Shown here: in pieces, positions 1 through 8,450 of the stretch | Numbering within the stretch: the first letter of the stretch is position 1 | How the letters are laid out: every line of letters starts with the position of its first letter | The notes under the pieces: model-generated | Told to the model about the DNA's origin: nothing | Databases searched by the model: none | Seen by the model: the letters and a program-made list of their open reading frames with translations, nothing else | Program-made: the position numbers and the translations under genes | Assembly: GCA_964492715.1 (NCBI GenBank) | Contig: CAZBLK010000015.1 | Location: 3,103 to 67,102 of the forward strand | Direction: 5' to 3' | Source of the DNA: CAZBLK01 sp964492715 | Lineage (GTDB): Bacteria > Bacillota > Clostridia > Lachnospirales > WRBF01 | DNA: 64,000 nt

Positions 1-1
1 T

Positions 2-1111
2 GTGTTGGAAGTAATTTTTGACAAACCGCTTGCAACAGGCGAAGTTGGTGAAATTACGCTTCAATTTGAAGCAAGTGTTCCTAAAATAAACAGCAACACA
101 GGCGCAAACGATTATGCTACGTGGTTTGGAAATTTTGTGCCCACCCTTGCAGTATACAACAAAAACGGCTTTAACACAAAGCCATATTATCCAGCAGGCG
201 ACCCGTTTTTTACAGAAATAGCCAACTTTACAGTTAATATAACTACACCAAAGGAGTATCAAGTTGTTGCTACAGGCGACGAAGTTGTTACTGAAACAGA
301 AAATAACAAAACAACTTCATTTTCTGCTAGGCTTGTGCGAGACTTTGCGTTTTGTGTTGGAAATAAATATAAAAAGATGACATATACAGGGCAATCTGGC
401 GTAGAAATTAATATGTTTTATTATTCGGACTTAAAAAACATTCAACCACTGCTTGAGGTTGCGGAAAAGAGCATAAGCTTTTTTAACGAAAAAATCGGAA
501 CTTATCCGTATCACAAGCTTGACATTGTTGAAACTGGCTTGCCATTTCCTTCCGGAATGGAGTATCCTCAAATAATTTTTATAGATTCTTCTTACTTTAG
601 AAGTGAAAGAGTTTTCAAAAGCTTAACGCACGAAATTTGCCACCAATGGTTTTACAACATAATCGGCAACGACCAAATACGAGAAGCATGGTTGGACGAA
701 GGAATTTCTTCACTATTGCAAGAGTTTTTGTTTTACGACGACTATCAGCTAGACGCTGAAATGAAAAGCCAATACGAAACACTTCAAGAAAATTTAAAAG
801 AAGCAGGAAATACAAAGCTTTCTGATGATTTAAGTGTATACAGCTCTTGGGCAGAATACCACAACGTGCACTATTTAAGGGCGAAGCTTATGTTTTACAG
901 TTTGAAAGTTAAAATGGGCGATGAAAAATTTTATGAATTTTTGAAGCAATATTATACAAAGTATTCGTTTAAAATTGCGTATAAAGAAGACTTAATAAAA
1001 ACTGCGGAGGAAACATACGGCGCCGATTTGACAGATTTCTTTAACGAATGGATATATAACAAAGAAATGCCTCCGTTTATAGGCAGAAATTACAATGAAA
1101 ATATTGAATGA
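2..1111 (+). CDS. M1-family zinc metallopeptidase, 5' end outside window
   Basis: This is the C-terminal part of an M1 (gluzincin) aminopeptidase. The open frame is already open at the window edge, so the N-terminus is missing and the GTG at position 2 should not be taken as the start. The zinc site is visible: HEICH at residues 210-214 of the visible part, followed 19 residues on by Glu233 in the segment EAWLDEG. The exopeptidase motif appears as SGMEYPQ near residue 185, the form common in Gram-positive M1 enzymes in place of GAMEN. The family removes N-terminal residues from peptides. Whether this protein is membrane-anchored cannot be judged without the missing N-terminus. It is followed by a separately translated gene 73 bp downstream. 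The family call is secure; the substrate is unknown. Confidence 0.9.
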   Translation: MLEVIFDKPLATGEVGEITLQFEASVPKINSNTGANDYATWFGNFVPTLAVYNKNGFNTKPYYPAGDPFFTEIANFTVNITTPKEYQVVATGDEVVTETENNKTTSFSARLVRDFAFCVGNKYKKMTYTGQSGVEINMFYYSDLKNIQPLLEVAEKSISFFNEKIGTYPYHKLDIVETGLPFPSGMEYPQIIFIDSSYFRSERVFKSLTHEICHQWFYNIIGNDQIREAWLDEGISSLLQEFLFYDDYQLDAEMKSQYETLQENLKEAGNTKLSDDLSVYSSWAEYHNVHYLRAKLMFYSLKVKMGDEKFYEFLKQYYTKYSFKIAYKEDLIKTAEETYGADLTDFFNEWIYNKEMPPFIGRNYNENIE

Positions 1112-1184
1112 TTAAAAAATAAACTTAAAGTTATAGCAAATACAGCAATTATTTTCTGAAATTGCTTTAGTTCGGAGGAAACCT

Positions 1185-2369
1185 ATGAAAATTACAATTG
1201 TAAACGGCTCGTCGCCAACAAACGATTTTGGGCTTAAACAAGTTATTTCCATAATAACAGAAACACTTAATGAGCTTGGTGTTGAAACAGACGAAGTTGC
1301 TCTTTTTTACGAGCAAATTCCGTTTTATGACGGCATAAAAATGGGTATGGTAGACAAAATTGTTCAAAGCATTTCAAATTCAAACGGCATTGTTTTTGCA
1401 ACTGCGTCAGAAATTTTTGCGCCCTCGGCTGTTTTGCAAAACTTTTTGGAATATTTGTGCCAAGATGATTATGATGGGGTTCTTTCTGGCAAAAACTGTT
1501 TAATTGCTGTTACAACATCATCTACTGGCGAAACGTTTGCACAGCAGTATGTTTCAAAAGTAGTAAACCACTTGGGTGGATACGACAGCGTTAAAATGTC
1601 TTTGGACGAAGCAACTGTTTCGCTCCTTGAAAACAAAGCTCTTGGCTACCGTGAAATAATTGAAAAGCAAGTGGAAGACTTTTACAGAATGGTTGGGCAA
1701 AGCCGCAAGTTTTTTATTCCAAAGCAAACAAGCATAAACACAGGTGGGGTTGTTTTTAAAAGCAAACAGCAACAGCTAGCCTTTTCTGAAAACCCTTTGT
1801 CCGACTTAACTCAAGAAGAACTAACTCTTCTTTCTGGTGTTTCGCAAAAACCTAAAGTAACTGTGTCCGAAGTTTACCAAAAGCTTGACCTTGACGCTTT
1901 CAACGAGCGACAAGAGGAAGACATTAGCGAGCTTACAGCATTTTTTGCAAAGAAGCTTAAAGAGCCTAAGCCTGCCAACGACCAACCTCTTTCTACTTCC
2001 GACTTTGTTAGACCAAAGCCAAAAAGCCCAGCACCACGGCAAAAAACGTGCAAGCAAGCAACACAAGGTTTGCCGCACCGCTTTCAGCCGCAGCTTTCAA
2101 ACGGAACAAGTGCTGTTATTCAGCTTAACATAACAGGTGATGAAGCTTTTGAGGGGTACATTTCCATTTTAAACACAGAGTGTACTTATACGGACGGGCA
2201 AAGCGGAAACCAAGACATAACAATTATTGCCGACAGAAACGTGTGGCTTGATGTGCTTAAAGGTAAGTACACTGCCCAAAAAGCTTTTATGATTGGGCAG
2301 CTAAAGGTACGTGGTAATTTTATGCTGTTAACTAAGCTTGACCAGCTTTTCAAACCATTTGCTGGTTAA
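1185..2369 (+). CDS. Flavodoxin-like (NADPH-dependent FMN reductase fold) and SCP2 sterol-carrier fusion protein
   Basis: The protein has 394 residues and two recognisable parts. Residues 1-175 resemble the NAD(P)H-dependent FMN reductase/flavodoxin fold: an opening beta strand with a phosphate-loop-like NGSSP segment, then alternating hydrophobic strands and helices. Residues 175-295 are a low-complexity, lysine- and proline-rich linker. Residues 300-394 resemble an SCP2 (sterol carrier protein 2) domain, ending in the typical strand-helix pattern around KVRGNFMLLTKLDQLF. SCP2 domains bind hydrophobic ligands, so a flavin-dependent reductase delivering to or acting on a lipid-like substrate is possible but is inference. 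The start is supported by a GGAGG site 6 bases upstream of ATG. A terminator follows the gene, so it is probably transcribed alone or with the upstream peptidase. Confidence 0.7.
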   Translation: MKITIVNGSSPTNDFGLKQVISIITETLNELGVETDEVALFYEQIPFYDGIKMGMVDKIVQSISNSNGIVFATASEIFAPSAVLQNFLEYLCQDDYDGVLSGKNCLIAVTTSSTGETFAQQYVSKVVNHLGGYDSVKMSLDEATVSLLENKALGYREIIEKQVEDFYRMVGQSRKFFIPKQTSINTGGVVFKSKQQQLAFSENPLSDLTQEELTLLSGVSQKPKVTVSEVYQKLDLDAFNERQEEDISELTAFFAKKLKEPKPANDQPLSTSDFVRPKPKSPAPRQKTCKQATQGLPHRFQPQLSNGTSAVIQLNITGDEAFEGYISILNTECTYTDGQSGNQDITIIADRNVWLDVLKGKYTAQKAFMIGQLKVRGNFMLLTKLDQLFKPFAG

Positions 2370-2449
2370 CTTTAAACCCTGGCATTACAATTTTTTAGAG
2401 GATAAATTTTTCAATCGAACATATAATTAAATTTAAGGGAATAGTTTTG

Positions 2450-2492
2450 TGGTGTTTTCCAATTGGTTAGTAATTTGGAAAGCACCATTTTT
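2450..2492 (+). terminator. Intrinsic terminator after the SCP2 fusion gene
   Basis: The arms TGGTGTTTTCCAA and TTGGAAAGCACCA form a long stem with mismatches, followed directly by a run of five T. It lies 80 bp past the stop codon at 2369 and before the next plus-strand gene. Confidence 0.75.
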
Positions 2493-2585
2493 GTCAGCTA
2501 AAGCAATTACAGAAAATTTCTATAGAAGGAATCATTTTTCACGAACGTTTCAACATGAAAAATTGCTTTTAAATAGAGGTATCAC

Positions 2586-3398
2586 ATGAAAACATTTGCA
2601 AAGTTTCTTTCTTCACTTATACACGAAGTACAAAAAGATGAAGTTATAGCAATAGCCAACGAGCTTTCATACAAGCTTTTAATGGCTTTGTTTCCGTTCA
2701 TTATTTTTTTGCTTACAATACTAGGTTTTTTCAACATTGACGAAACCGAACTTATTGACTATTTTTATGGTTCTGTTCCTAAAGAAGTTCTTGACATAAT
2801 AGGCTCACTTATTGAAGAAGTAATAAACAAAAAGAACGTAGGCTTGCTTTCTACAAGCCTTTTAATTGCAATTTACAGCGCATCTTCTGGTTTTAATTCT
2901 GTAATTCGTGCTGTAAACAAGTCGTACGGGCAAAGAGAAACCCGAAGCTTTTTAAGAGTACGGCTTTTAAGCTTCGGGCTTGTAATTATTTTTACTTTAT
3001 CTATAGTTACTTCACTTGTTTTTATCGTTGTAAACGCAAACATAATTGACAAAATACTTGTTTGGCTTGGGTTCACAAATTACCACGCCTACATTCACGG
3101 CTTTGCAACAATTATTTTTTCGCTTGCTATTTTGTTGCTTAACACAATGGTAATTTACAAGCTTGCAAGCTGTAAACGCATAAGCTATATTAGTGTTTTC
3201 CCTGGGGCGTTTTGTACAGTTGTTTTTTGGGCGTTGTCATCAAAGCTGTTTACTGTATACATCACACACTTTGCCAACTATTCAAAAGTTTACGGAAGCA
3301 TTGGTTCTGTTGTAATTTTGATTTTTTGGCTTAACTTAATATCAGTTGTTTTTTTACTTGGAAGTGAAATAAACGCTTTACTTCAGATTAAGCCTTGA
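2586..3398 (+). CDS. YihY/BrkB-family integral membrane protein
   Basis: This 270-residue polytopic membrane protein belongs to the YihY/virulence factor BrkB family (formerly misannotated as RNase BN). The family signature is visible: the N-terminal ANELSYKLLMALFPF segment (residues about 22-36), the conserved SSGFNSVIRAVNKSY segment after the second hydrophobic stretch, and about six transmembrane helices ending in a conserved WLNLISVVFLLGSEINA segment. Members are thought to be transporters or envelope proteins, but no substrate is established. The ATG start has a GAGGT site at a normal distance. The stop is followed by an imperfect 12-bp tandem repeat (ATTAAGCCTTGA) that forms the 3' end of the gene, and the next gene converges from the other strand. 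Confidence 0.88.
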   Translation: MKTFAKFLSSLIHEVQKDEVIAIANELSYKLLMALFPFIIFLLTILGFFNIDETELIDYFYGSVPKEVLDIIGSLIEEVINKKNVGLLSTSLLIAIYSASSGFNSVIRAVNKSYGQRETRSFLRVRLLSFGLVIIFTLSIVTSLVFIVVNANIIDKILVWLGFTNYHAYIHGFATIIFSLAILLLNTMVIYKLASCKRISYISVFPGAFCTVVFWALSSKLFTVYITHFANYSKVYGSIGSVVILIFWLNLISVVFLLGSEINALLQIKP

Positions 3399-3422
3399 AT
3401 TAAGCCTTGAATTAAACTTGGG

Positions 3423-4115
3423 CTATAAAAGCATATGCAGCAAAATATTTGTGTCGTAAAAAAAACTTGCAATATCTGACTGCTTAATAAGCAAATAAAA
3501 CTGCCCAAGCTGCTCTGTTGAAAGCAAAAGCATAGCAATTATTGTTGCTATCCAAATGAAAACGGTTCCTTGCGCAAGCCCAACACCCAAACCGCCAAAC
3601 TTGTTAAACGTGTTTATAACAGGCAGCCGTGCAATTATGTCAAGGCTTCCTGCAATTACAGAAAGTGCAAGGCTTATAAGTACAAAAACAATTATTAAAG
3701 CAATTACATTTATTATAATGTCGGTAACGTACCTTGCAACAAATTCCTCAATAGTATCAACCTTTAGAATTTTGTACATTGTCGGTGTGTTGTTTAAAAT
3801 AAGCTTGTTAACCATAAAATCAGGCAGCTTCAGCTTTTCAAACAGTTCATTTTGCGGCGCTTGTGAAGCAAGCTTTGCTTCTACCAAACTTTCTATATCT
3901 ACTGCCTTTGACACCTTTTCAACTATAGCGTTATAAAACTTTTCGTTTTGCTTCAATGCTTTGCTTACAGCAGGGTAAAAACTAAACGCAAGAACTAGAG
4001 AAATAACAGTAGAAAAAAGCTTGAAAAGTGATTTCACCAGCCCATTTCTGTAACCTGATGCCATAAACATAATTATTATAACAATTATAGCAATATCTAA
4101 AGGATTAAACTTCAT
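3423..4115 (-). CDS. CvpA family membrane protein
   Basis: A 230-residue protein with four predicted membrane segments (about residues 8-24, 30-50, 130-160 and 175-200), matching the CvpA family. The opening segment FNPLDIAIIVIIIMF and the following SGYRNGLVKSLFKL are typical of the family's N-terminus. CvpA proteins were first linked to colicin V production. In Bacillota they are generic envelope proteins, and the exact role is not settled. The gene lies 9 bp downstream of the DUF5711 gene on the same strand, so the two are very likely co-transcribed and may act together in the envelope. Confidence 0.82.
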   Translation of the reverse strand: MKFNPLDIAIIVIIIMFMASGYRNGLVKSLFKLFSTVISLVLAFSFYPAVSKALKQNEKFYNAIVEKVSKAVDIESLVEAKLASQAPQNELFEKLKLPDFMVNKLILNNTPTMYKILKVDTIEEFVARYVTDIIINVIALIIVFVLISLALSVIAGSLDIIARLPVINTFNKFGGLGVGLAQGTVFIWIATIIAMLLLSTEQLGQFYLLIKQSDIASFFYDTNILLHMLL

Positions 4116-4124
4116 TTAAAACCT

Positions 4125-5294
4125 CTACTTTCTTTTATAAACAGCAGCTTCTGTTGGCGTGGCAACCAAAATTGTGTCGGTGTTGTTTAAAAAAATTACT
4201 TGGTTTACATCAGCGGTTGCTTCATACTGCCAAAGCGGTTTTCCTTTTGGGCTAAAGGCATAATACGTTCTTCCAGTTGAAACAATTACGCCGTCTTTTG
4301 ACGAAGTAAAACTCATTGCCTTTTTACCTAAGTCAACAGTTCCAACTGGCTGCCCTTTGTTGTCGTAAAAATTAATTGTCCCAACGCCTTCACCCTGCTT
4401 GTTAATTAAACTGTTTCCCAAAACAGTAGCAAAGCCCCTGTCACCTATTAAACCAAAAAAATCTATTTTGTTGTTTACCTCAAAGCCCCATTCGTCTGTT
4501 ATGACATTTGTACTGCCGAAGCTTGCGCCCGTAACATCGCCGTCCGAAACTGCGATGTGCCAGCCAGCACCCATAAACCCAAGTGCACCAACAACAAGCT
4601 CGTCCTTATTTTTTGAATAGAAAATTGTGTCCGTAAAATCTTTTGCTTCGTTTTTATCAAGGTATGCGTACATTAAGTTTGTTGACAAATATTCCGACAC
4701 ATTAAAAAGCGCACAAGCCAGAATTCTGCTGTCACCAGAAACGGCTGTTGCTATTGGGTAAATGTTCGGAAGCTGATACTTCCATTCCCAAATGTTAAAG
4801 CCTGTGCTGTCAAAAACTATTGTTCTGTACTCCTCGCCGTCCTGCAAAATCACTGATACGTACCCACTTTTATTTATGTTAAAGCTTTGAACAATCATGT
4901 TGTTTTCAAACTGCTTGCGGTAAATTTCGCCGTTTTTCCCAAACACATATATCATGTTTCCACCTAGTTCGCCAACTGCTACAAAGTCGCCGTTTCCAAC
5001 AAGCTTTGGCTCTTTTAAGTCAATTGCAACGTCCCATTTTGCATTTCCGTTTAAACTTATGTATTTAACTCCGTTTTTCGTAACGAAAAAAAAGTCGGAC
5101 GAACTGTTTGAGTAAAACGTTGCTTTGCTGTCAAAGTTGTACTTTTGTATGACATCTCCCTTTGTGAACTCAGTTTTTTGCGCTGGCAGTGTAATGTCTT
5201 TTATTTCAGGTATGTTGCCGTCAAAATAAATGTATGCTGCTGTAGCCAAAACTATCACTATTAAAGTAATCGTTAAACCAGTTTTTGAGCCCAA
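4125..5294 (-). CDS. DUF5711 family membrane-anchored beta-propeller-like protein
   Basis: A 389-residue protein with one N-terminal membrane segment (about residues 6-24) and an extracytoplasmic domain built of repeated short beta-strand blocks, each with aromatic residues and a turn (for example around residues 70, 110, 150 and 330). This matches DUF5711, a clostridial family that looks like a PQQ/WD-type propeller and has no assigned function. The start is a TTG at 5292-5294: a GGGGTGA site lies at the right distance, and the only nearby ATG is followed at once by a stop. The gene is transcribed with cvpA 9 bp downstream. The 5' region is an unusual nested palindrome. Confidence 0.75.
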   Translation of the reverse strand: MGSKTGLTITLIVIVLATAAYIYFDGNIPEIKDITLPAQKTEFTKGDVIQKYNFDSKATFYSNSSSDFFFVTKNGVKYISLNGNAKWDVAIDLKEPKLVGNGDFVAVGELGGNMIYVFGKNGEIYRKQFENNMIVQSFNINKSGYVSVILQDGEEYRTIVFDSTGFNIWEWKYQLPNIYPIATAVSGDSRILACALFNVSEYLSTNLMYAYLDKNEAKDFTDTIFYSKNKDELVVGALGFMGAGWHIAVSDGDVTGASFGSTNVITDEWGFEVNNKIDFFGLIGDRGFATVLGNSLINKQGEGVGTINFYDNKGQPVGTVDLGKKAMSFTSSKDGVIVSTGRTYYAFSPKGKPLWQYEATADVNQVIFLNNTDTILVATPTEAAVYKRK

Positions 5295-5309
5295 ACTATC
5301 ACCCCATAA

Positions 5310-5395
5310 ATTGCTATAGTCATTTAGCTTTAATGTTATTGACTATATAGTATCTATAGCTAATAATGATACTATTTTTTGGGGCTATAAGCAAT
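5310..5395. repeat. Nested palindromic element upstream of the DUF5711 gene
   Basis: Three inverted repeats are nested in about 86 bp. The outer ends are ATTGCTATA (5310-5318) and TATAAGCAAT (5386-5395). Inside them are TATAGTCA (5315-5322) with TGACTATA (5340-5347), and ATAGTATC (5347-5354) with GATACTAT (5368-5375). The last stem is followed by T6 on the plus strand, where no plus-strand gene ends. It fills most of the 103-bp gap between the YkvI-type gene and the DUF5711 gene. It could be a MITE-like insertion or a structured leader. Confidence 0.55.
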
Positions 5396-5397
5396 AA

Positions 5398-6426
5398 CTA
5401 ATTATTCAACCCTTTAACAATTATGGAAAAAACTTGAATTACACCAACAACACCAAAAATAGGATAAACAACGTTTACAAACCCAGAAAAACCAATGTGC
5501 GAAAAAACAACTGCAAAAACAGTAACAACAATTGTAACTGCAAGCTTCCGCTCAAATTTTCCGCTTACCCATTCAATAAAAACAAAGCCGTTTGCAACTG
5601 CTGTAGTAAAAATTGCGCAAAGCAAAATTATCAAATAAAAATATCTTATTAAGTCACCATATTCATGCAAAATTCCAAGCATTGGAATTTCTAACCCAAA
5701 AACTTGGTCAAACCGCAAATATAAAGGAAGCATAATTGAAACAGCAAGTATAAGCATGGACAGCCCACTAATTACACTTCCAAAAACTGCAATTCGCTTG
5801 CGAGTAACAAGCGCATTTAGCGTAACAAGCACCGAAGCCGCAGTAATTATGTTGTAGCCTACATATATTATTGCCATAATTATCCAGTTATTACTAGAAG
5901 CAATAACGTTTTGCAAAAAAGTTTCCTTTATTTCAAAAATAAATGTGTAAATTCCAATAAAAATCCCGCCTACTACCATTATAGGGGCAATAATTACATT
6001 AATTTCTGTTATAGCTTCAATTCCATTCATAAAAACAACTACACATACTAAGCCAACAAGCATTACTCCAACTGTAAAGTTAAGCGAAAAAACTTCTTTC
6101 ACCGTTGCGCCTGCCGCCGCAAGCATTGTTGCAAACAGAACAAAAAAGAAAACAGCCGTTACGCCCATCATAAGCTTGCCTAAACGCTTGCCAAACAAAT
6201 AATTTATAAATTCATCATAATTATTAATTCGTTCCTTTTTGCAAATATTTAAAACAGAGTATGCAACCAACGTAAAAATTACACATGCTATTGAAACTCC
6301 GACAAAGCCCTTTAAGCCAAACCTTACAAAAAAGCTTATTAGCTCCTGCCCAGATGCAAACCCTGCCCCCAAAATTACAGCCGTGTAAACCGAAGCAATT
6401 TTTAAAACCTTTTCCCTGTCGTGCAA
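5398..6426 (-). CDS. YkvI-type membrane protein (APC-superfamily-like transporter)
   Basis: A 342-residue hydrophobic protein with about ten membrane helices. It matches the uncharacterised YkvI family. The first helix carries the sequence AVILGAGFASGQELISFF, where the GAGFASGQE motif resembles the unwound substrate/cation-binding helix of APC-superfamily transporters. The substrate is unknown. The gene runs divergently from the rpsF operon. It is followed on the same strand, after the palindromic element, by DUF5711 and cvpA, but whether transcription continues through that element is unclear. Confidence 0.78.
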   Translation of the reverse strand: MHDREKVLKIASVYTAVILGAGFASGQELISFFVRFGLKGFVGVSIACVIFTLVAYSVLNICKKERINNYDEFINYLFGKRLGKLMMGVTAVFFFVLFATMLAAAGATVKEVFSLNFTVGVMLVGLVCVVVFMNGIEAITEINVIIAPIMVVGGIFIGIYTFIFEIKETFLQNVIASSNNWIIMAIIYVGYNIITAASVLVTLNALVTRKRIAVFGSVISGLSMLILAVSIMLPLYLRFDQVFGLEIPMLGILHEYGDLIRYFYLIILLCAIFTTAVANGFVFIEWVSGKFERKLAVTIVVTVFAVVFSHIGFSGFVNVVYPIFGVVGVIQVFSIIVKGLNN

Positions 6427-6486
6427 ACTAACACCCCCAAGCCCTATTTAAAGTATATGTTCAAATTTTTAAACAAATTTCAAATT

Positions 6487-6516
6487 TTGCTATTGATTTT
6501 TTTAATAAAATATGAT
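6487..6516 (+). promoter_or_regulatory. Putative sigma-A promoter of rpsF-ssb-rpsR
   Basis: A TTGCTA box at 6487-6492 and a TATGAT box at 6511-6516 are separated by 18 bases, upstream of the ribosomal protein operon. The placement fits, but the -35 match is only moderate. Confidence 0.45.
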
Positions 6517-6529
6517 AACATCACAACTT

Positions 6530-6612
6530 GTATGAATGTTTTGTGCCAAAGGCGCAATTCACGCTGTTTTACAGCGTATCCTTGCTCCTATCAAGTAATA
6601 GGGGCCTAAGTC
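6530..6612 (+). promoter_or_regulatory. Structured rpsF leader, possible S6:S18 autoregulatory site
   Basis: The leader between the putative promoter and the rpsF ribosome binding site contains a short hairpin (ACGCTG/CAGCGT) and a second stem that places CCTAT against ATAGGGG. Many bacterial rpsF operons carry an S6:S18-binding leader at this place, and this operon encodes both proteins. The identification rests on position and on stem structures seen by eye; a covariance-model search was not possible. Confidence 0.4.
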
Positions 6613-6630
6613 CAAAAGGAGGTGTAACAA

Positions 6631-6918
6631 ATGAACAAATACGAATTAGCAATCGTTATGAAGGTAAACCTTGCAGAAGACGCTCAAAAGGCAGAATTTG
6701 AAAAAGTAAATGCGCTCATCACACGCTTCGGCGGCACAATCGACAAAGTTGACGATTGGGGCAAAAGAAGGCTTGCTTACGAAATTGACAAGCACAACGA
6801 AGGTTTTTACAGCTTTATCACTTTTACAGCTGATGCTTCAGCTCCTGCCGAACTTGAGTCACGCTTGCGTATTATGGAGTCTGTTCTTCGCTACTTAATT
6901 ATTAGACAAGAAGACTAA
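6631..6918 (+). CDS. rpsF: 30S ribosomal protein S6
   Basis: A 95-residue protein of normal length for S6. It starts with the family's NKYELAIVMKVNL strand and contains the conserved WGKRRLAYEIDKHNEGFY segment at about residues 42-59. S6 binds 16S rRNA as a heterodimer with S18, which is encoded two genes downstream. The ATG has a strong AAAGGAGGTG site. It is the first gene of the rpsF-ssb-rpsR operon. Confidence 0.97.
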   Translation: MNKYELAIVMKVNLAEDAQKAEFEKVNALITRFGGTIDKVDDWGKRRLAYEIDKHNEGFYSFITFTADASAPAELESRLRIMESVLRYLIIRQED

Positions 6919-6935
6919 GTGCGAGGGGGGTTATT

Positions 6936-7451
6936 ATGAACAAAGTTGTTTTAATGGGAAATTTGGCTCGTGACCCCGAGACAAGGTATTCGCAAAGTGC
7001 AGAGCCTGTTGCCGTAACAAGGTATACTATAGCTGTAAGCCGCCGTTTCAAAAGAGAAGGCGAGCCCGACACAGACTTTATACCTTGCGTAGTTTTTGGC
7101 AAAGCTGCAGAGTTTGCCGAAAGATACTTTAAAAAAGGCTTAAAAATTTGTGTAAGCGGAAGCATTAGAGTAAGCAGCTGGGACGACAAGCAAACAGGGC
7201 AAAAACGCTTTATGACAGAAGTTGTCGTTGACGAGCAGGACTTTGCTGAAAGCAGAGCTTCGTTTGAATCACGCCAAAGCCAAGGCGGAGGTTTTAACCA
7301 AGGCGGTGGCGGGTACAACCAAGGTGGGTATAATAACCAAGGTGGTTTCAACCAAGGCGGCTATTCGCAAGGAAAAAGTGAGCCAAGCTACACTCCAGAC
7401 AGCTTTGCACCAATTACACAAAGCATTGATGATGAGGATTTACCTTTTTAA
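6936..7451 (+). CDS. ssb: Single-stranded DNA-binding protein
   Basis: A 171-residue SSB. The N-terminal OB fold (residues 1-108) opens with MNKVVLMGNLARDPETRY, the classic SSB start. A glycine-, asparagine- and glutamine-rich tail of about 45 residues follows, built of NQGG-type units with tyrosine or phenylalanine, and the protein ends in the acidic tip DDEDLPF that recruits partner proteins. It protects single-stranded DNA in replication, repair and recombination. The gene sits 17 bp after rpsF and 24 bp before rpsR, the standard arrangement in Bacillota. Confidence 0.97.
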   Translation: MNKVVLMGNLARDPETRYSQSAEPVAVTRYTIAVSRRFKREGEPDTDFIPCVVFGKAAEFAERYFKKGLKICVSGSIRVSSWDDKQTGQKRFMTEVVVDEQDFAESRASFESRQSQGGGFNQGGGGYNQGGYNNQGGFNQGGYSQGKSEPSYTPDSFAPITQSIDDEDLPF

Positions 7452-7475
7452 TTTCAAACAAAGGAGGTTTGCACA

Positions 7476-7706
7476 ATGATTCAAAAAAGACGTGGTCGCA
7501 GAAAAAAACGTGTTTGTCAATTTTGCGCTGACAAAGTAAACACGATTGATTATAAAGACGTTGCTAAGCTTCGCCGCTTCGTTTCTGAAAGAAGCAAAAT
7601 TCTTCCAAGAAGAATTTCCGGCAACTGTGCTAAGCACCAAAGGGCTCTTACAATTGCTGTTAAGCGTTCAAGACACATTGCTCTTATGGCGTTTACACAA
7701 GACTAA
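7476..7706 (+). CDS. rpsR: 30S ribosomal protein S18
   Basis: A 76-residue basic protein of standard S18 length. It contains the conserved core around VNTIDYKDVAKLRRFVSERS (residues 22-41) and ends with the family's SRHIALMAF segment. It has a strong AAAGGAGG ribosome binding site. It is the last gene of its operon and is followed by a clear terminator. A cysteine pair near the N-terminus (RVCQFC) may bind zinc, as in the zinc-binding forms of S18. Confidence 0.97.
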   Translation: MIQKRRGRRKKRVCQFCADKVNTIDYKDVAKLRRFVSERSKILPRRISGNCAKHQRALTIAVKRSRHIALMAFTQD

Positions 7707-7730
7707 TAAATTATGGGTTTAATCCCTTTA

Positions 7731-7773
7731 AAAAAGCAGAGTTTTCACAAATGTGAACGGCTCTGCTTTTTTT
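7731..7773 (+). terminator. Intrinsic terminator of the rpsF-ssb-rpsR operon
   Basis: The arms AAAAAGCAGAG and CTCTGCTTTTT enclose a loop, and the right arm runs into a T-tract. The A-tract on the left makes it able to work in both directions, so it may also serve the convergent msrC gene. Confidence 0.9.
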
Positions 7774-7774
7774 G

Positions 7775-8263
7775 TTAAATCTTTTCAGTTAAAAATTCAC
7801 CTAGCAATTTAGTTACTTGCTGTAAGTATTTGCTTTCTAAATCGGTAAAACGGTTTAAGTCTGGACTGTCTAAGTCCAAAACGCCGTAAACATCTTCTCC
7901 CTTAAAAATTGGAACAACAATTTCAGAATTTGTTTTTGAATCGCAAGCTATATGCCCTTCAAACTCATGAACATTTGGAACAACAATTGTTTTGCGTTGT
8001 GAAACAGCCTTTCCGCAAACACCTTGCCCAACTTTTATTCTAATGCAAGCCGGCTGTCCTTGAAACGGCCCTAACACAAGTTGGTTTTCTTTTAAAATGT
8101 AAAACCCTGCCCAATTTAACCTGTCTAAATAAACATTAACTATGGACGAAACGTTTGAAAGATTAGCAATAACATCTGTCTCTGAACTTAAAATAGATTT
8201 TATTACTTCTACCATAAGCTGATAATTTTTTTCCATATCCTCTGATTTATGTACATTAATCAT
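7775..8263 (-). CDS. msrC: Free methionine-(R)-sulfoxide reductase (GAF domain)
   Basis: A 162-residue single-GAF-domain protein of the fRMsr family, which reduces free methionine-(R)-sulfoxide. The three cysteines required in this family are present in the expected pattern: PACIRIK, GQGVCGKA and HIACDSKT (about residues 84, 94 and 118). The conserved DRLNWAGFYIL segment near the N-terminus also fits. The start is placed at the ATG 8261-8263, because a GAGGAG site lies just upstream; an earlier in-frame ATG at 8300-8302 has no ribosome binding site. It is a cytoplasmic repair enzyme for oxidised methionine. The gene stands alone. Confidence 0.88.
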   Translation of the reverse strand: MINVHKSEDMEKNYQLMVEVIKSILSSETDVIANLSNVSSIVNVYLDRLNWAGFYILKENQLVLGPFQGQPACIRIKVGQGVCGKAVSQRKTIVVPNVHEFEGHIACDSKTNSEIVVPIFKGEDVYGVLDLDSPDLNRFTDLESKYLQQVTKLLGEFLTEKI

Positions 8264-8394
8264 TTTAACTCTCCTCACAATGCACCCTAGTAGTAAATAC
8301 ATTTTATCAGATAATTAAGGCAAGTCAACTGTACAGTTTAGCTAATTATTAACAGTTGTTGGATATCACTTCATTGAATTTTACAAACTTAATG

Positions 8395-8423
8395 TGTACA
8401 TATTAATATAATTATGGTATAAT
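8395..8423 (+). promoter_or_regulatory. Putative sigma-A promoter of the serC operon
   Basis: A TGTACA box at 8395-8400 and a perfect TATAAT at 8418-8423 are separated by 17 bases. They lie 27 bp upstream of the serC start codon. Confidence 0.6.
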
Positions 8424-8450
8424 AATACAAAAAATATTGGAGGTTACTTT

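Noticed and set aside
6902..7351. Minus-strand frame rich in Pro-Trp repeats
   Set aside because: It is the antisense reading of the Gly/Asn/Gln-rich ssb tail; it has no ribosome binding site and no family.
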